DNA from: Nitrincola sp048264025 | Lineage (GTDB): Bacteria; Pseudomonadota; Gammaproteobacteria; Pseudomonadales; Balneatricaceae | Length of the DNA stretch: 64,000 nucleotides | NCBI RefSeq assembly: GCF_048264025.1 | Contig: NZ_JBLXDN010000001.1 | Location: forward strand, 124,001 to 188,000 | Direction of reading: 5' to 3' | Part shown: in pieces, positions 24,907 through 34,639 of the stretch | Layout of the letters: each line of letters begins with the position of its first letter | Position numbering within the stretch: position 1 is the stretch's first letter | Program-made: the position numbers and the translations under genes | Notes under the pieces: model-generated | What the model saw: only the letters and a program-made list of their open reading frames with translations | Databases searched by the model: none | What the model was told of the DNA's origin: nothing

Positions 24907-25938
24907 TTATTCGGAGGTGTTCGGAACTTCATTACCCAACAGAATAGCAACCCAACGGGTACCTTCATTCTGCTCAAGCGCAATTTTGACAATCATCGTC
25001 AGGGGAATGGACAAGAACATACCCACTGGCCCGAACAGCCATCCCCATAGAATCAAAGAAAGAAAAACAACCAAGGGAGACAGGCCCAAACCACGCCCCA
25101 TAAAGCGAGGCTCAATCAGATTCCCCATCACCATGTTGACAGCTATATAACCTGCAACCACAAACATGGCTTCAGTCACACCTAACTGCACCAGTGCGAG
25201 CAGCACGGCGGGCACGGCCGCAATCAATGAACCTACATTGGGTATGTAGTTCATTAACATGGCAATCAACCCCCACAACACCGGGAAATCAACATCCAGC
25301 CACCAGAGCCATAAAGTCACCAGTGCACCGGTAATAAAGCTGATGGTGGTTTTAATCATCAGATACTGGTTAACCTGTTTCATAAAACCCTGCGCATCAC
25401 GGATGGACTTTTCTGCATTGGGCAGTGCCGCCTTCACTTTATCGCCAAAACCCGCCTCTTCCAGCAGAATAAAAATTACAATAAAGATCACCAGAAACAA
25501 ATTGGTCAACAAAGACCCAATGCCAGACAGTGTCGTACCGACCAGCCCCATCACTTGAGATGGATTAAAATGATTCATCACCATATCCCGGTTAACCGGG
25601 ATATCCCAGCGTTCGAGGTACGGCAACCAGTCGACCGTGAGGGTTTGTAAGCGTTCCTGATATTGCGGCATGCGTGTAAGGAACGAGTCAATCGACTGAC
25701 TAACAATCATCCCCAGAGCACCACCAAAAATGATCAATACAAATAGTACAATCAGCACAGCCATATACGAAGGTACGCCACGGCGTGTTAATCCACGCAA
25801 AAAGGGCGTGCTGATAATAGCAATGAAAAGTGCCAGCATAATCGGAATGACGATAGCCTCGGCCGCTTTGAGTCCGGCAAGAAGCACCACTACGCCAGCC
25901 AACCCCACAAGCCATTTCAATCCATGATTATCCGCCAT
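24907..25938 (-). CDS. AI-2E family transporter (PerM-like)
   Basis: 343-residue inner-membrane protein with about eight helices and the central hydrophilic segment (QYQERLQTLTVDWLPYLERW) of the AI-2 exporter/PerM family. The conserved C-terminal region includes WGLIAMLMNYIPNVGSLIAAVPAVLLAL and GLSPLVVFLSLILWGWLFGPVGMFLSIPLT. Members include autoinducer-2 exporters and Na+/H+ antiporters, so the substrate is open. AAGAGGAG precedes the ATG. It lies 27 bp upstream of the MFS gene on the same strand. Confidence 0.88.
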   Translation of the reverse strand: MADNHGLKWLVGLAGVVVLLAGLKAAEAIVIPIMLALFIAIISTPFLRGLTRRGVPSYMAVLIVLFVLIIFGGALGMIVSQSIDSFLTRMPQYQERLQTLTVDWLPYLERWDIPVNRDMVMNHFNPSQVMGLVGTTLSGIGSLLTNLFLVIFIVIFILLEEAGFGDKVKAALPNAEKSIRDAQGFMKQVNQYLMIKTTISFITGALVTLWLWWLDVDFPVLWGLIAMLMNYIPNVGSLIAAVPAVLLALVQLGVTEAMFVVAGYIAVNMVMGNLIEPRFMGRGLGLSPLVVFLSLILWGWLFGPVGMFLSIPLTMIVKIALEQNEGTRWVAILLGNEVPNTSE

Positions 25939-25996
25939 AAAGCTCCTCTTGCACTTGAATCACGTAAAAGAAAGAATTGTATACTTTTAAAACAGT

Positions 25997-26028
25997 TTTC
26001 CCAATCAAAACCCCGTAGCATTGGGAAA
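25997..26028. promoter_or_regulatory. 9-bp perfect inverted repeat in the AI-2E / ABC divergent promoter
   Basis: TTTCCCAAT (25997-26005) and ATTGGGAAA (26020-26028) are exact reverse complements separated by 14 bp, ending 19 bp before the ABC ATPase start. It is an operator candidate for the ABC-AttH operon. Confidence 0.5.
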
Positions 26029-26047
26029 TAATTAAGCGGACGACGCT

Positions 26048-26701
26048 ATGCTAACTGCCACCGGATTATGCAAAACCTACATGACCCCTCAAGGGCCCCT
26101 GCAGGTGTTTTTTAACCTGGAACTGACCCTGCCTCAAGGTAAAAGTTTAGCACTGATGGGTGAATCCGGCTGTGGTAAGTCCACCCTGCTGCAACTGCTG
26201 GCTGGTCTGGAGCAGGCTGATGCCGGGAGTATACAACTTGCCGGGCAGCAATTGCTGCAGATGAATGACCATCAAAGAGCGCTGTTCCGACGCCAGCATC
26301 TAGGTATAGTGTTTCAACAACTCAATCTGATACCCAGCCTTACTGTACAGGACAATCTGGCTTTTCAGGCACGGATCGCTGGCAACCACGATTTGACCTG
26401 GCAACAGACACTGATTCAGCGTCTGGAACTCGACAGCTTAACCGACCGCTACCCCCATCAACTGTCTGGTGGACAGCAACAACGTGTCGCCATTGGCCGT
26501 GCACTGGCAGTAAAGCCTGCCGTTATTCTGGCGGATGAACCCACCGGCAGTCTGGATGAGCGCACCGGTGATGCAGTGATGACGCTCTTTCTGGAACTGG
26601 TCAGGGATAGCGGCGCCAGTCTGTTGATGGTTACCCATAGCAGTCGCCTGGCGGACCTGCTTGATCGCCGCCTGACGCTGCATAACGGCCAGTTGCAATG
26701 A
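26048..26701 (+). CDS. ABC transporter ATP-binding protein (LolD/MacB type)
   Basis: 217 residues. Walker A is GESGCGKST, the signature is LSGGQQQR, and Walker B is VILADEPTGS. The LolD/MacB/FtsE-type Q-loop LGIVFQQLNLIPSLTV is present. It energises the FtsX-type permease whose ATG overlaps this stop codon (ATGA, 4 bp). With the downstream lipoprotein this matches the att-type operon layout (ATPase, permease, AttH lipocalin). The substrate is unknown. Such mechanotransmission ABC systems usually act on lipids, lipoproteins or envelope proteins rather than pump small molecules. Confidence 0.93.
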   Translation: MLTATGLCKTYMTPQGPLQVFFNLELTLPQGKSLALMGESGCGKSTLLQLLAGLEQADAGSIQLAGQQLLQMNDHQRALFRRQHLGIVFQQLNLIPSLTVQDNLAFQARIAGNHDLTWQQTLIQRLELDSLTDRYPHQLSGGQQQRVAIGRALAVKPAVILADEPTGSLDERTGDAVMTLFLELVRDSGASLLMVTHSSRLADLLDRRLTLHNGQLQ

Positions 26702-29181
26702 CGACCTCACGTTTTACAAACCTCTGGGTGCTTCACGCGCTGCTCAGTCATTGGCGCCGACATCCTTTGCAACTGCTAATGCTGGCTTGCGGGCTGATTG
26801 CTGCCACAGCGCTTTGGAGCGGCGTACAGGCGCTCAACGCCCAAGCACGCAGCAGTTATGATCAGGCAGCCGATCGTTTTAACAGCCTGTCGCAGACACA
26901 ATTGATCAGCCATGACAACGGCGTTCTTTCCGAAGCTGACTACATCAGCCTGCGACTTGCTGGCTGGAAAGTGACGCCACTGCTGGAAGGTACACTTCAA
27001 CTCCCTGACGGCCCGGCCCTGCGTATCATCGGACTGGAGCCTCTGACCCTGACATTCACCCCCACTCAATCGCCGCGTGGCTTACCCGGTAATTTTGATC
27101 TGCATCGTTTCCTGACCCCTCCTGGGCAACTGTTAGTGTCCCAGGCTACCGCTGAGCAACTGCAACAGCTATGGGAAGACTCCGCAATTGCCAAGCTGTT
27201 CACATCAGCTGAATCATCTGAATTACCCTATTTGCAAATCACCACCGCCCTTGCAGACAATGAACTGATCGCCGATATTCATCTGGCACAGCAGCTACTG
27301 GAACTGCCCGGGAAGCTCTCCCGACTGTTACTGACAGCCGACCCACCCGGCCCATTGCCCGATACCTATCAATCCAGGCTGAAGCTAATAACAGCGGAAG
27401 ATGAAGCTGATCTGGCCCGGCTGACAGACAGTTTCCATCTCAACTTGAGCGCACTGAGTCTGCTGGCGTTTGTGGTGGGTTTGTTAATTGTCTACTCCTG
27501 CATCAATCTGGCGTTTGAACAACGCCGCCCCCTGCGCCGGATTCTGCACAGCTGCGGGGTCAGTCAACGCCAACTGCTCGGGTGGCTACTGGCCGAACTG
27601 CTGCTACTGGGCATACTGGCCGCGCTTCCGGGTTTAATCAGCGGCTATCTGATCGCCAGCCTGTTGCTACCCGACCTGGCAGCGAGTTTACGTGGACTCT
27701 ATGGCGCACAGGTCACTGACAGCCTCAGCTTAGAGCCCGTCTGGTGGTGGAGTGGTCTGGCAATGACCGTTGGTGGGGTTTTACTGGCCGCCATTTTGCC
27801 TCTTATAAGGCTGATTAAACCCTCCACAACTCAGGCACAAGACAAGGCGAAGCACTTTCCTTATATGTGCTCCTGGTTGACCCTAACAGGCGCCCTGCTG
27901 TGGCTTATCGCGCTGTTGCTGCTGCTCTGGGGTGAGAGTCTGGTGAGTGGCTTTATGCTACTGACGAGCCTGTTGTTTGGATCCACGCTGTTCATGCCCG
28001 CCTGCCTGAAGCGCCTGCTGACACTGGCGGAAACCTGGAGTCAGGGACCGGTCACCCAATGGCTATGGGCCGATGCACGGCTACAACTACCGGGGTTGTC
28101 TCTGGCACTCATGGCGCTGCTACTGGCGCTATCAACCAGTATTGGAGTAGGCGGGATGGTGGAAGGGTTTCGCAAAACCTTCAGTGGCTGGCTGGACCAA
28201 CGACTGGCTGCCGAAATCTATCTCCGCGCTGATAACCCTCAGCAGGCTCAGGCTATAGAAGGCTGGTTAAGTGATCGCGACGATGTTGAGGTGCTGCTGC
28301 CTTCACGCCGCACGGAGATTAGCCTGCAAGGCTGGCCTGTCGAGCTTCGGGGGTTCAAACCCCACACGACCTACTCGGATCACTGGCCTCTGCTGAGTAG
28401 CCTGCCCTCCCCCTGGCAACAGGTCGCCGAGCAACCCGCGCTGCTGATCAACGAACAACTGGCGCGTAATCTGAATCTATCCCCCGGTGATTCGATACGC
28501 CTACCCGCCGCTGAAGGCGTTCAGACCTTTACCATCGCGGCCATCTACAGCGATTATGGCAATCCCAAGGGACAGCTGATGCTGTCGATCGAGCGGATGC
28601 TGCAACACTGGCCGGATGCCGTAGCGGGCAGTTATGCCCTGCGAGCCCACCCCAAAAACGTAGAGGCCTTGATGCAGGCGCTCACAGAGCAGTTCAGTCT
28701 GGATGCCAGCAACCTGTTCGATCAGCAGGCGGTCAAAGGCTTCTCAACCCAACTGTTTGAGCGGACCTTTGCCGCCACTCAGGCGCTGAACCTGTTTATT
28801 ATGGGGGTTGCAGCAATCGCGCTGTTCAGTAGCTTACTGACGCTATCTGCCATGCGTCTGAGCCAACTTGCCCCTGTCTGGGCGTGTGGTATTAGCCGCC
28901 GCTACCTGATGCTCTATGAGTTGATCAAACTACTCAGCCTGGCAATGCTTACCGCGTTACTGGCGATCCCGCTCGGACTGCTACTGAACCTGTGTCTGGT
29001 CAAAGTGATCAACGTACGCGCCTTTGGCTGGGAGCTGCCCTGGCATCTGTTTCCAGCTCAATGGCTGTGGCTGGTTGGGGTTACGCTAATCGCTACACTT
29101 TTGGCGGCACTGGTCCCGGTGCTACGCCTTCACTTTAGCTCACCGTCAGACCTGCTCAGGCGATTTAGCCATGATAACTAA
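26698..29181 (+). CDS. FtsX-like ABC transporter permease
   Basis: 827-residue inner-membrane protein with two FtsX-type (ABC3) permease modules. One helix is at about 20-42, a periplasmic domain at 45-250, three helices fall in 255-375, further helices at 395-440 and 465-485, a second periplasmic domain at 495-690, and three C-terminal helices at 700-815. This is the standard layout for the AttF/AttG-like or YbbP-like family. It starts inside the ATPase stop codon and overlaps the next gene by 11 bp, so translation is coupled. Confidence 0.9.
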   Translation: MTTSRFTNLWVLHALLSHWRRHPLQLLMLACGLIAATALWSGVQALNAQARSSYDQAADRFNSLSQTQLISHDNGVLSEADYISLRLAGWKVTPLLEGTLQLPDGPALRIIGLEPLTLTFTPTQSPRGLPGNFDLHRFLTPPGQLLVSQATAEQLQQLWEDSAIAKLFTSAESSELPYLQITTALADNELIADIHLAQQLLELPGKLSRLLLTADPPGPLPDTYQSRLKLITAEDEADLARLTDSFHLNLSALSLLAFVVGLLIVYSCINLAFEQRRPLRRILHSCGVSQRQLLGWLLAELLLLGILAALPGLISGYLIASLLLPDLAASLRGLYGAQVTDSLSLEPVWWWSGLAMTVGGVLLAAILPLIRLIKPSTTQAQDKAKHFPYMCSWLTLTGALLWLIALLLLLWGESLVSGFMLLTSLLFGSTLFMPACLKRLLTLAETWSQGPVTQWLWADARLQLPGLSLALMALLLALSTSIGVGGMVEGFRKTFSGWLDQRLAAEIYLRADNPQQAQAIEGWLSDRDDVEVLLPSRRTEISLQGWPVELRGFKPHTTYSDHWPLLSSLPSPWQQVAEQPALLINEQLARNLNLSPGDSIRLPAAEGVQTFTIAAIYSDYGNPKGQLMLSIERMLQHWPDAVAGSYALRAHPKNVEALMQALTEQFSLDASNLFDQQAVKGFSTQLFERTFAATQALNLFIMGVAAIALFSSLLTLSAMRLSQLAPVWACGISRRYLMLYELIKLLSLAMLTALLAIPLGLLLNLCLVKVINVRAFGWELPWHLFPAQWLWLVGVTLIATLLAALVPVLRLHFSSPSDLLRRFSHDN

Positions 29182-30238
29182 ACGTCTGGGTTTACTGTTG
29201 TTGGGCGGTCTATTCCTGAGTGGATGCAGTCAGGAGGAACCCGCGCAAAGCTTTGCCGGACTCGGCAGTCAGGTAGAGGGCTTTGCCCAGGTGCGTGCGG
29301 ATACGCGATTGGCATTTCCACAGGATTTTGGCCAGCACCCGGACTACCGCATTGAGTGGTGGTATATCACCGCCAATCTGACCGACTCTGAGGGTGAGGT
29401 GATCGGGTTGCAGTGGACCCTGTTTCGCCAAGCCATAGCCCCCGCTCCGGAACGCCGTGGCTGGACTAATCAGCACCTCTGGCTGGGACATGCTGGCATC
29501 ACCCGAAGTGACCAGCATTACGCCGCTGAAACCTACGCCCGTGGCGGTATAGGCCAGGCCGGAGTTGATACCTCAGCATTGAAAGCCTGGATTGATGATT
29601 GGCAACTGCACAGTACAAGCGGGGATCTGAGTCAGTTCACCCTGTCGGCCAAGGGTGAGAATTTCAGTTACACCCTCGCACTCAGCACGGAAGCCGACCC
29701 AGTATTACAGGGTGATCAAGGATTCAGCCTCAAATCCCAGGCGGGACAAGCCTCTCACTATTTCAGCCAGCCCTTCTATCAGGCCGAGGGCCTGGTGCAG
29801 ATTGATGACCAGACCCATGCTGTTTCCGGCCAGGCCTGGATGGATAGGGAGTGGAGCAGTCAACCGCTGGCCGCGGACCAGCAGGGCTGGGACTGGTTTT
29901 CCATGCATCTGGATAGCGGCGACAAACTCATGCTATTTCGTTTACGCCATGCCGATGGCGAGCATTATTACTCCGGCACCTGGATCAGTGCTGCCGGAAC
30001 CCCACAGCCCCTCAAACCGGAGCAGATCCGGATGACACCGAGGAAATCACACGCGGTAGCCGGACGTCATTTACCTATTCAGTGGCAACTAGAAATACCG
30101 CACCTGGGCATTGAGCTTGAAACCCAGGCCATCAACCCGAATGCCTGGATGGATACCGGCATCCCTTACTGGGAAGGGCCGATACGCATCGGTGGCAGCC
30201 ATAGCGGTGTCGGCTATCTGGAGATGACCGGCTATTGA
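29171..30238 (+). CDS. AttH/CrtC-like lipocalin-fold lipoprotein
   Basis: 355 residues with a lipoprotein signal peptide (lipobox LSGC, Cys19). The body is the hydroxyneurosporene synthase (CrtC)/AttH family: FPQDFGQHPDYRIEWWYITANL near the start, SGQAWMDREWSSQPL in the middle and GVGYLEMTGY at the end. The family is a double lipocalin. Near the ABC genes it is more likely a lipid- or ligand-binding envelope protein than a carotenoid hydratase. It overlaps the permease by 11 bp and the convergent orphan gene by 7 bp. Confidence 0.88.
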   Translation: MITKRLGLLLLGGLFLSGCSQEEPAQSFAGLGSQVEGFAQVRADTRLAFPQDFGQHPDYRIEWWYITANLTDSEGEVIGLQWTLFRQAIAPAPERRGWTNQHLWLGHAGITRSDQHYAAETYARGGIGQAGVDTSALKAWIDDWQLHSTSGDLSQFTLSAKGENFSYTLALSTEADPVLQGDQGFSLKSQAGQASHYFSQPFYQAEGLVQIDDQTHAVSGQAWMDREWSSQPLAADQQGWDWFSMHLDSGDKLMLFRLRHADGEHYYSGTWISAAGTPQPLKPEQIRMTPRKSHAVAGRHLPIQWQLEIPHLGIELETQAINPNAWMDTGIPYWEGPIRIGGSHSGVGYLEMTGY

Positions 30239-30717
30239 TGTTGTTTGTAGCGTATATCTCTTACCACCAACAACCTAGCTAACAAAACAATCCAGAAAGC
30301 CAACAACAGGGCAGCGCTCCAGTAAACATTCAACTCATCAATAGACACCATTATATCGCCATCAAAAAACGCATTATTTGAAGGAAAAGAGGAATAAAAC
30401 ATCCAGATACAAAAAAGCCCTATAGCATAAACAACAAGCGAGACAAGCATCATTTTTATAAGTGACAAAACAAAACTCACTTTCCCTGATTTTGGCAACA
30501 TATCAAGCCAAACATATAACACCATTACAAATCCAGACAGAGCAAACACAGAGCCATTAATCAGTGTAAACTGCCAGTATTTTTCAAAACTATCAATAAA
30601 ACCATTTTCTATTACAAGACCAACTACATCCCCATAAGTCAAAAAACCAACCATAAAAAATACCAGCGCTATCATAAACGCACAGGCAAAGAATTTTAAA
30701 TTCATAACGTCTTTCAT
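30232..30717 (-). CDS. AT-rich orphan four-helix membrane protein
   Basis: 161 residues with hydrophobic segments at about 8-30, 50-68, 83-107 and 130-152, and a basic end (RDIRYKQHQ). I do not recognise a family. Its codons are much richer in A and T than those of both neighbours, which suggests recent acquisition. An AAGGAGAGG site lies eight bases before the ATG, so it is probably translated. It overlaps the AttH-like gene tail-to-tail by 7 bp. Confidence 0.7.
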   Translation of the reverse strand: MKDVMNLKFFACAFMIALVFFMVGFLTYGDVVGLVIENGFIDSFEKYWQFTLINGSVFALSGFVMVLYVWLDMLPKSGKVSFVLSLIKMMLVSLVVYAIGLFCIWMFYSSFPSNNAFFDGDIMVSIDELNVYWSAALLLAFWIVLLARLLVVRDIRYKQHQ

Positions 30718-30769
30718 CTCGAGCCTCTCCTTCCTTAAAAATGGCCACTCACAACAGACATGCTATTTA

Positions 30770-33403
30770 TCACCCCCCAGTCACCTGCAAACGACTATTC
30801 CCCAAGCCTTGCTGTTTGGTTACGCGAATTTGCACCGGTATGCGCTCTTTAAGAGCCTCGACATGGCTAATGATGCCAATGGTCTTGCCACTGGCATTGA
30901 GATTATCCAGTGCATCCAGTGCCACCTCCAGGGTTTCTGCATCCAGAGTGCCAAAGCCTTCATCCAGAAACAGTGAATCGATGCTGGTTTTGTGACTGAC
31001 CAGATCAGACAGCCCCAGTGCCAGCGCTAAGCTGACCAGAAAACTCTCGCCACCGGACAGCGTCCGTGTGTCTCGGCGAGCATCGGCCTGCCAGGTATCG
31101 ATCACTTCAATTTCCAGCTCAGCCGCTTCCCGGCGTGCCAGTTGAAAACGGTTATGCAAACGCTCCAACTGCGTGTTGGCTAAACTGATCAGATGATCCA
31201 GTGTCAGCCCCTGAGCAAAGCGACGGTATTTCGCCCCATCTTTAGCGCCAATAAGATGATTGAGCTGTTGCCAGCGATCACACTGTTGTTGCTGCTGATC
31301 TATCTTCAGCTGCAATGCACCGAGCGATTCCCTGAGCTGACAATCCTGCTGTAGCTGCTGTTGCAACTGCCCCAGTTGCATGGACATTTGCCGCAGGGTA
31401 TCGGCCAGTTGATCGGCCTGGGTTTGTAATACAGCCTCAGTTTCGGTTTCGGACTGCTGGGCCAGGGCCGTTTCCAGGGATTCCTGTAGCGATAGATACT
31501 GTCCTTCTAACTGGTGTAAGTCACTGCGCTGCTGTTCCAGTTGCGACAGGCTGCTGCGGATAGCAGCCAGGCACTGCGTCAGCGTCAGATCTTTAGCATC
31601 TTGTTCACTGACAGCAGGCTTATCACCCCCTACCAAGGCATCAAAACGCTGTTGCAGATCTTGCAATTGCTGCGCCTGTTGTCGGCGGGTTTCATCAGCC
31701 TGATACTGCGCCTGTTGCTGCTGCTGTTGCTTGGCAAGCTGCTGCTCAATAGCATATTGCTGCTGCTTCAGTTTGTTCAGACTATCCAGACATTGCTGCA
31801 GGTGTTGCTGCTCAGTCAGCAACTGCGTCGCCAGGATTTTGCTGGCATCCCCCTGAGGCTCCAATACCAGTATTTGATAAAAGTGCTGCAAGCGTGATGC
31901 GGTATCATTCTGCTCGGTTTTCAATGCCTCAATTTGCCGGGTTAAACCATCAACTTCAGCCTGGACTTTGGCAATCTCGGCGGTGAGCTGGCTGCCCTGT
32001 TCTGTGACCTGCTCCAGTTGATCACGCAGTGACTGCAACGCCGCTTCAGTTGCTGACACATCCAGCGCCTGATAGGCCTCAATGGCCGGGTGCTCCCGGG
32101 AGCCACAGAGGGGGCAAGGCTCATTCGCTTGCAAGGCCTGCCGATGCGCTTCCAGTTGCTTAATCCGCTCTTCCTGGCGCAGCAAAATTTCCTTGTCTTT
32201 AACTTGATCACGTAAGCACGTGTACTTATCTCTCAGTGGCTGGCGCTGCTGGGTCAACTCGGCCAGCCCAGTAGTCTTGGCCTCAGATAACTCAACCAGC
32301 TGTGTCATTTGCACCGCTTGCCGCTGACTGACTTTTTCAAGGTCAAGCAAGGCATCCAGCTGCCCCTGACGCCTGGTCAGGTCGTGCTGCTGCTGTTGTA
32401 GCTGCGCCTCGGTCTGCTCAGCCAAGAGTTCATGGATATCGGCTTGGCGCTGTTGCAGTTCCTGCTGTGAGTCGGTCTGAGCTTTTTCTAGATCTTGTTG
32501 CTGCTGCAAATGCCGCTGAGTCTCTTGCTCCAGCACCCGCTGAGCCAGCGATAGCTGCTGGGTGCCTTGATGCACCTGCTGCTGCCAGCCCAGTTGCAGA
32601 GTGGCACGTGCCTGATCAAGTTGCGCAAGTCGCTGCTGCGTTTCACGCGTCTGACGCATCAATTGCAGCGCTGTCTGTAACTGCCGCTGTCGAGGAATTA
32701 GCGTCTGCTCCTGCTGCTGCAGTTGTAGCCGATCGGCTTGCAAGGCTTCCAATTGCTCATCAGACAGCAGGGTCACCCCACTTGCCTGGCTTTGCAGTAA
32801 ATCCAGTTGCTGCTTTTCAAGACGGGTGTGCTCGAATACCGCCGCGGACAAACGCCCGTAAATCTCGGTACCGGTAAGCTCTTCCAGCAGTTCTGCACGT
32901 TCATTGGCACCGGCATTGAGAAAAGCCGCAAATCCCCCCTGCGCCAGCAGCATGGAGCGGGTAAAGCGCTCGAAATCCAACCCGGTCAGGGTTTCCGTCA
33001 GTTGCAGTTTTTCCTGTATCCGGGTCGACAACAGCTTACCGCTGTGCAGTTCAGCCAACTCGACTTTGGGGGCCTGGAGTTTGCCATCGGCCTGTTCTCT
33101 GGCGCGGCGCTGGCTCCAAAACGCGCGATAACCCACCCCTTTCACCTCAAACTCCACTTCCGCCAGCGCTTCGGCTGTGTGCCGGGTCATCAGCTCATTT
33201 GAGGCGGCTGAAATCACTTTCATCCGTGGTGTCTGGTGATAGAGCGCCAGGCACAGTGCATCGAGCAGCGTAGTTTTGCCGGCTCCGGTTGGACCGGTGA
33301 TCGCAAACAGGCTGGTCTCGGTAAACGGGGGTTGACGAAAATCGATCAGGAATTCGCCTTTAAGGGAGTTTAAATTTTTTAAGCGTAGGCTGAGGATTCT
33401 CAT
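30770..33403 (-). CDS. sbcC: Exonuclease SbcC (Rad50-type ATPase)
   Basis: ATPase subunit of the SbcCD nuclease that cleaves DNA hairpins and processes blocked ends. Walker A is GPTGAGKTTLLDA at the N-terminus, the ABC signature TLSGGESFLVSLALALG and Walker B SLFLDEGFGTLD are at the C-terminus. The zinc hook is CPLC at about residues 428-431. The flanking coiled coils are extremely Gln-rich. At 877 residues it is shorter than E. coli SbcC (about 1048), mostly from shorter coils. Its start overlaps the sbcD stop by 4 bp, so translation is coupled. Confidence 0.95.
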   Translation of the reverse strand: MRILSLRLKNLNSLKGEFLIDFRQPPFTETSLFAITGPTGAGKTTLLDALCLALYHQTPRMKVISAASNELMTRHTAEALAEVEFEVKGVGYRAFWSQRRAREQADGKLQAPKVELAELHSGKLLSTRIQEKLQLTETLTGLDFERFTRSMLLAQGGFAAFLNAGANERAELLEELTGTEIYGRLSAAVFEHTRLEKQQLDLLQSQASGVTLLSDEQLEALQADRLQLQQQEQTLIPRQRQLQTALQLMRQTRETQQRLAQLDQARATLQLGWQQQVHQGTQQLSLAQRVLEQETQRHLQQQQDLEKAQTDSQQELQQRQADIHELLAEQTEAQLQQQQHDLTRRQGQLDALLDLEKVSQRQAVQMTQLVELSEAKTTGLAELTQQRQPLRDKYTCLRDQVKDKEILLRQEERIKQLEAHRQALQANEPCPLCGSREHPAIEAYQALDVSATEAALQSLRDQLEQVTEQGSQLTAEIAKVQAEVDGLTRQIEALKTEQNDTASRLQHFYQILVLEPQGDASKILATQLLTEQQHLQQCLDSLNKLKQQQYAIEQQLAKQQQQQQAQYQADETRRQQAQQLQDLQQRFDALVGGDKPAVSEQDAKDLTLTQCLAAIRSSLSQLEQQRSDLHQLEGQYLSLQESLETALAQQSETETEAVLQTQADQLADTLRQMSMQLGQLQQQLQQDCQLRESLGALQLKIDQQQQQCDRWQQLNHLIGAKDGAKYRRFAQGLTLDHLISLANTQLERLHNRFQLARREAAELEIEVIDTWQADARRDTRTLSGGESFLVSLALALGLSDLVSHKTSIDSLFLDEGFGTLDAETLEVALDALDNLNASGKTIGIISHVEALKERIPVQIRVTKQQGLGNSRLQVTGG

Positions 33404-34614
33404 AGCGGCAACTCCCCGGTTTCCAGCTCACTGAGCAATTGCCGATGTAACAGCGTCAAGGCTTGTACATCAGACTCAGACAGCGCTTCCTGCGCCAGGC
33501 GACGTGCAAACACCTCATCGGCTGACAACTCGCTGAGGGTTTCTTTCGCCTGGCGAGTAAATCCCTGTGCGGGTTGTAAGCGTTCCCGGCGCACGCGCAG
33601 AACCTCTATCGGCAGCTCATCGGTCAAGGCTTCAATACGGGCCTGCAGATCAGCCAGATAGGCGTCGGCCTGCACTACGACTTCGACCCAGACCGGCCAG
33701 TCATCACTGGCGTTACCAGCCAGTTCAGCAAACTGAGCTGGCAGAGCGTCTAATTCGCAGCGCAAAGATACCAACTTTCTGAACGCTGGAACGGGTAGTT
33801 CTAGCACCTGTTGCACGCCTTTATCTGACAGCTCAACTAGCAGTACCTGCTTTTGTTGTCTGGCTTCATCAAAACTCAGCGCAATGGGTGATCCGCTGTA
33901 ACGGATATGCTCTGTTCCAGCGATCCGTTGCGAGCGGTGAATATGCCCCAGCGCCAGATAATCAAACGGTGGAAAGGCATCAGCCGGAAAAGCCTCCAGC
34001 ATACCGATATAAAGCTCTCGAACTGACTCACTCAGGCTGGCACCGACTGTGGTTAGATGCCCGCTGCCTACTACCGGCAAGCGTGTCGTTTGTGTAGCAG
34101 CTAATTCCCAAATGCGCTGATACTGCTGCTGAATAGCCTGCTGTAGTTGCTGTTGCTTTTGTTGCTGTGACTCTCCGGACTGACTTTGCAGCAGGTCCCG
34201 TGGGCGTAGATAGGGCAAGGCGCAGAGCCAGGCGCATTGAGTACCTTTGCGATCATAGAGGCCTATCAAATGGTCTTCAGGCTTAGCCATGTATCCCGGA
34301 ATCACCTGGACATTGAGGCAAGCCAACAGCTCGCGGGATTCCTGCAGCATGGCTACGGAATCATGGTTTCCACCCAGAACCACCAACTGCACCTGCAGCG
34401 TCTGCAACTTCACAATGCATTGATTATAAAGTTCACGGGCATAACTGGGCGGTGTGCCGGTATCAAAAATATCACCCGCCACCAACACCACATCTATCTG
34501 CTGTTGTTCAACCGTTTGTACCAGCCAGTCAATAAAGGCCTGATGTTCCGCAACACGGGATTTTCCGAAGAAATGTTGTCCAAGGTGCCAGTCTGACGTA
34601 TGTAGAATCCGCAT
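33400..34614 (-). CDS. sbcD: Exonuclease SbcD (Mre11-type nuclease)
   Basis: Metallophosphoesterase subunit of SbcCD, 404 residues. The di-metal motifs are TSDWHLGQ, VAGDIFDTG and LGGNHDS near the N-terminus, with GSGHLTT and YLALGHIHRSQ further on. The capping domain fills the C-terminal third. It is the first gene of sbcD-sbcC. On the other strand just upstream of its start lies a terminator-like hairpin (34640-34670) with no matching gene. Confidence 0.95.
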   Translation of the reverse strand: MRILHTSDWHLGQHFFGKSRVAEHQAFIDWLVQTVEQQQIDVVLVAGDIFDTGTPPSYARELYNQCIVKLQTLQVQLVVLGGNHDSVAMLQESRELLACLNVQVIPGYMAKPEDHLIGLYDRKGTQCAWLCALPYLRPRDLLQSQSGESQQQKQQQLQQAIQQQYQRIWELAATQTTRLPVVGSGHLTTVGASLSESVRELYIGMLEAFPADAFPPFDYLALGHIHRSQRIAGTEHIRYSGSPIALSFDEARQQKQVLLVELSDKGVQQVLELPVPAFRKLVSLRCELDALPAQFAELAGNASDDWPVWVEVVVQADAYLADLQARIEALTDELPIEVLRVRRERLQPAQGFTRQAKETLSELSADEVFARRLAQEALSESDVQALTLLHRQLLSELETGELPL

Positions 34615-34639
34615 AGAATCTCTATCTTGATGAATGTTT

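Noticed and set aside
31000..33000. Plus-strand Leu- and Ala-rich ORFs inside sbcC
   Set aside because: They are antisense readings of Gln-rich CAG/CTG codons in the coiled coils.
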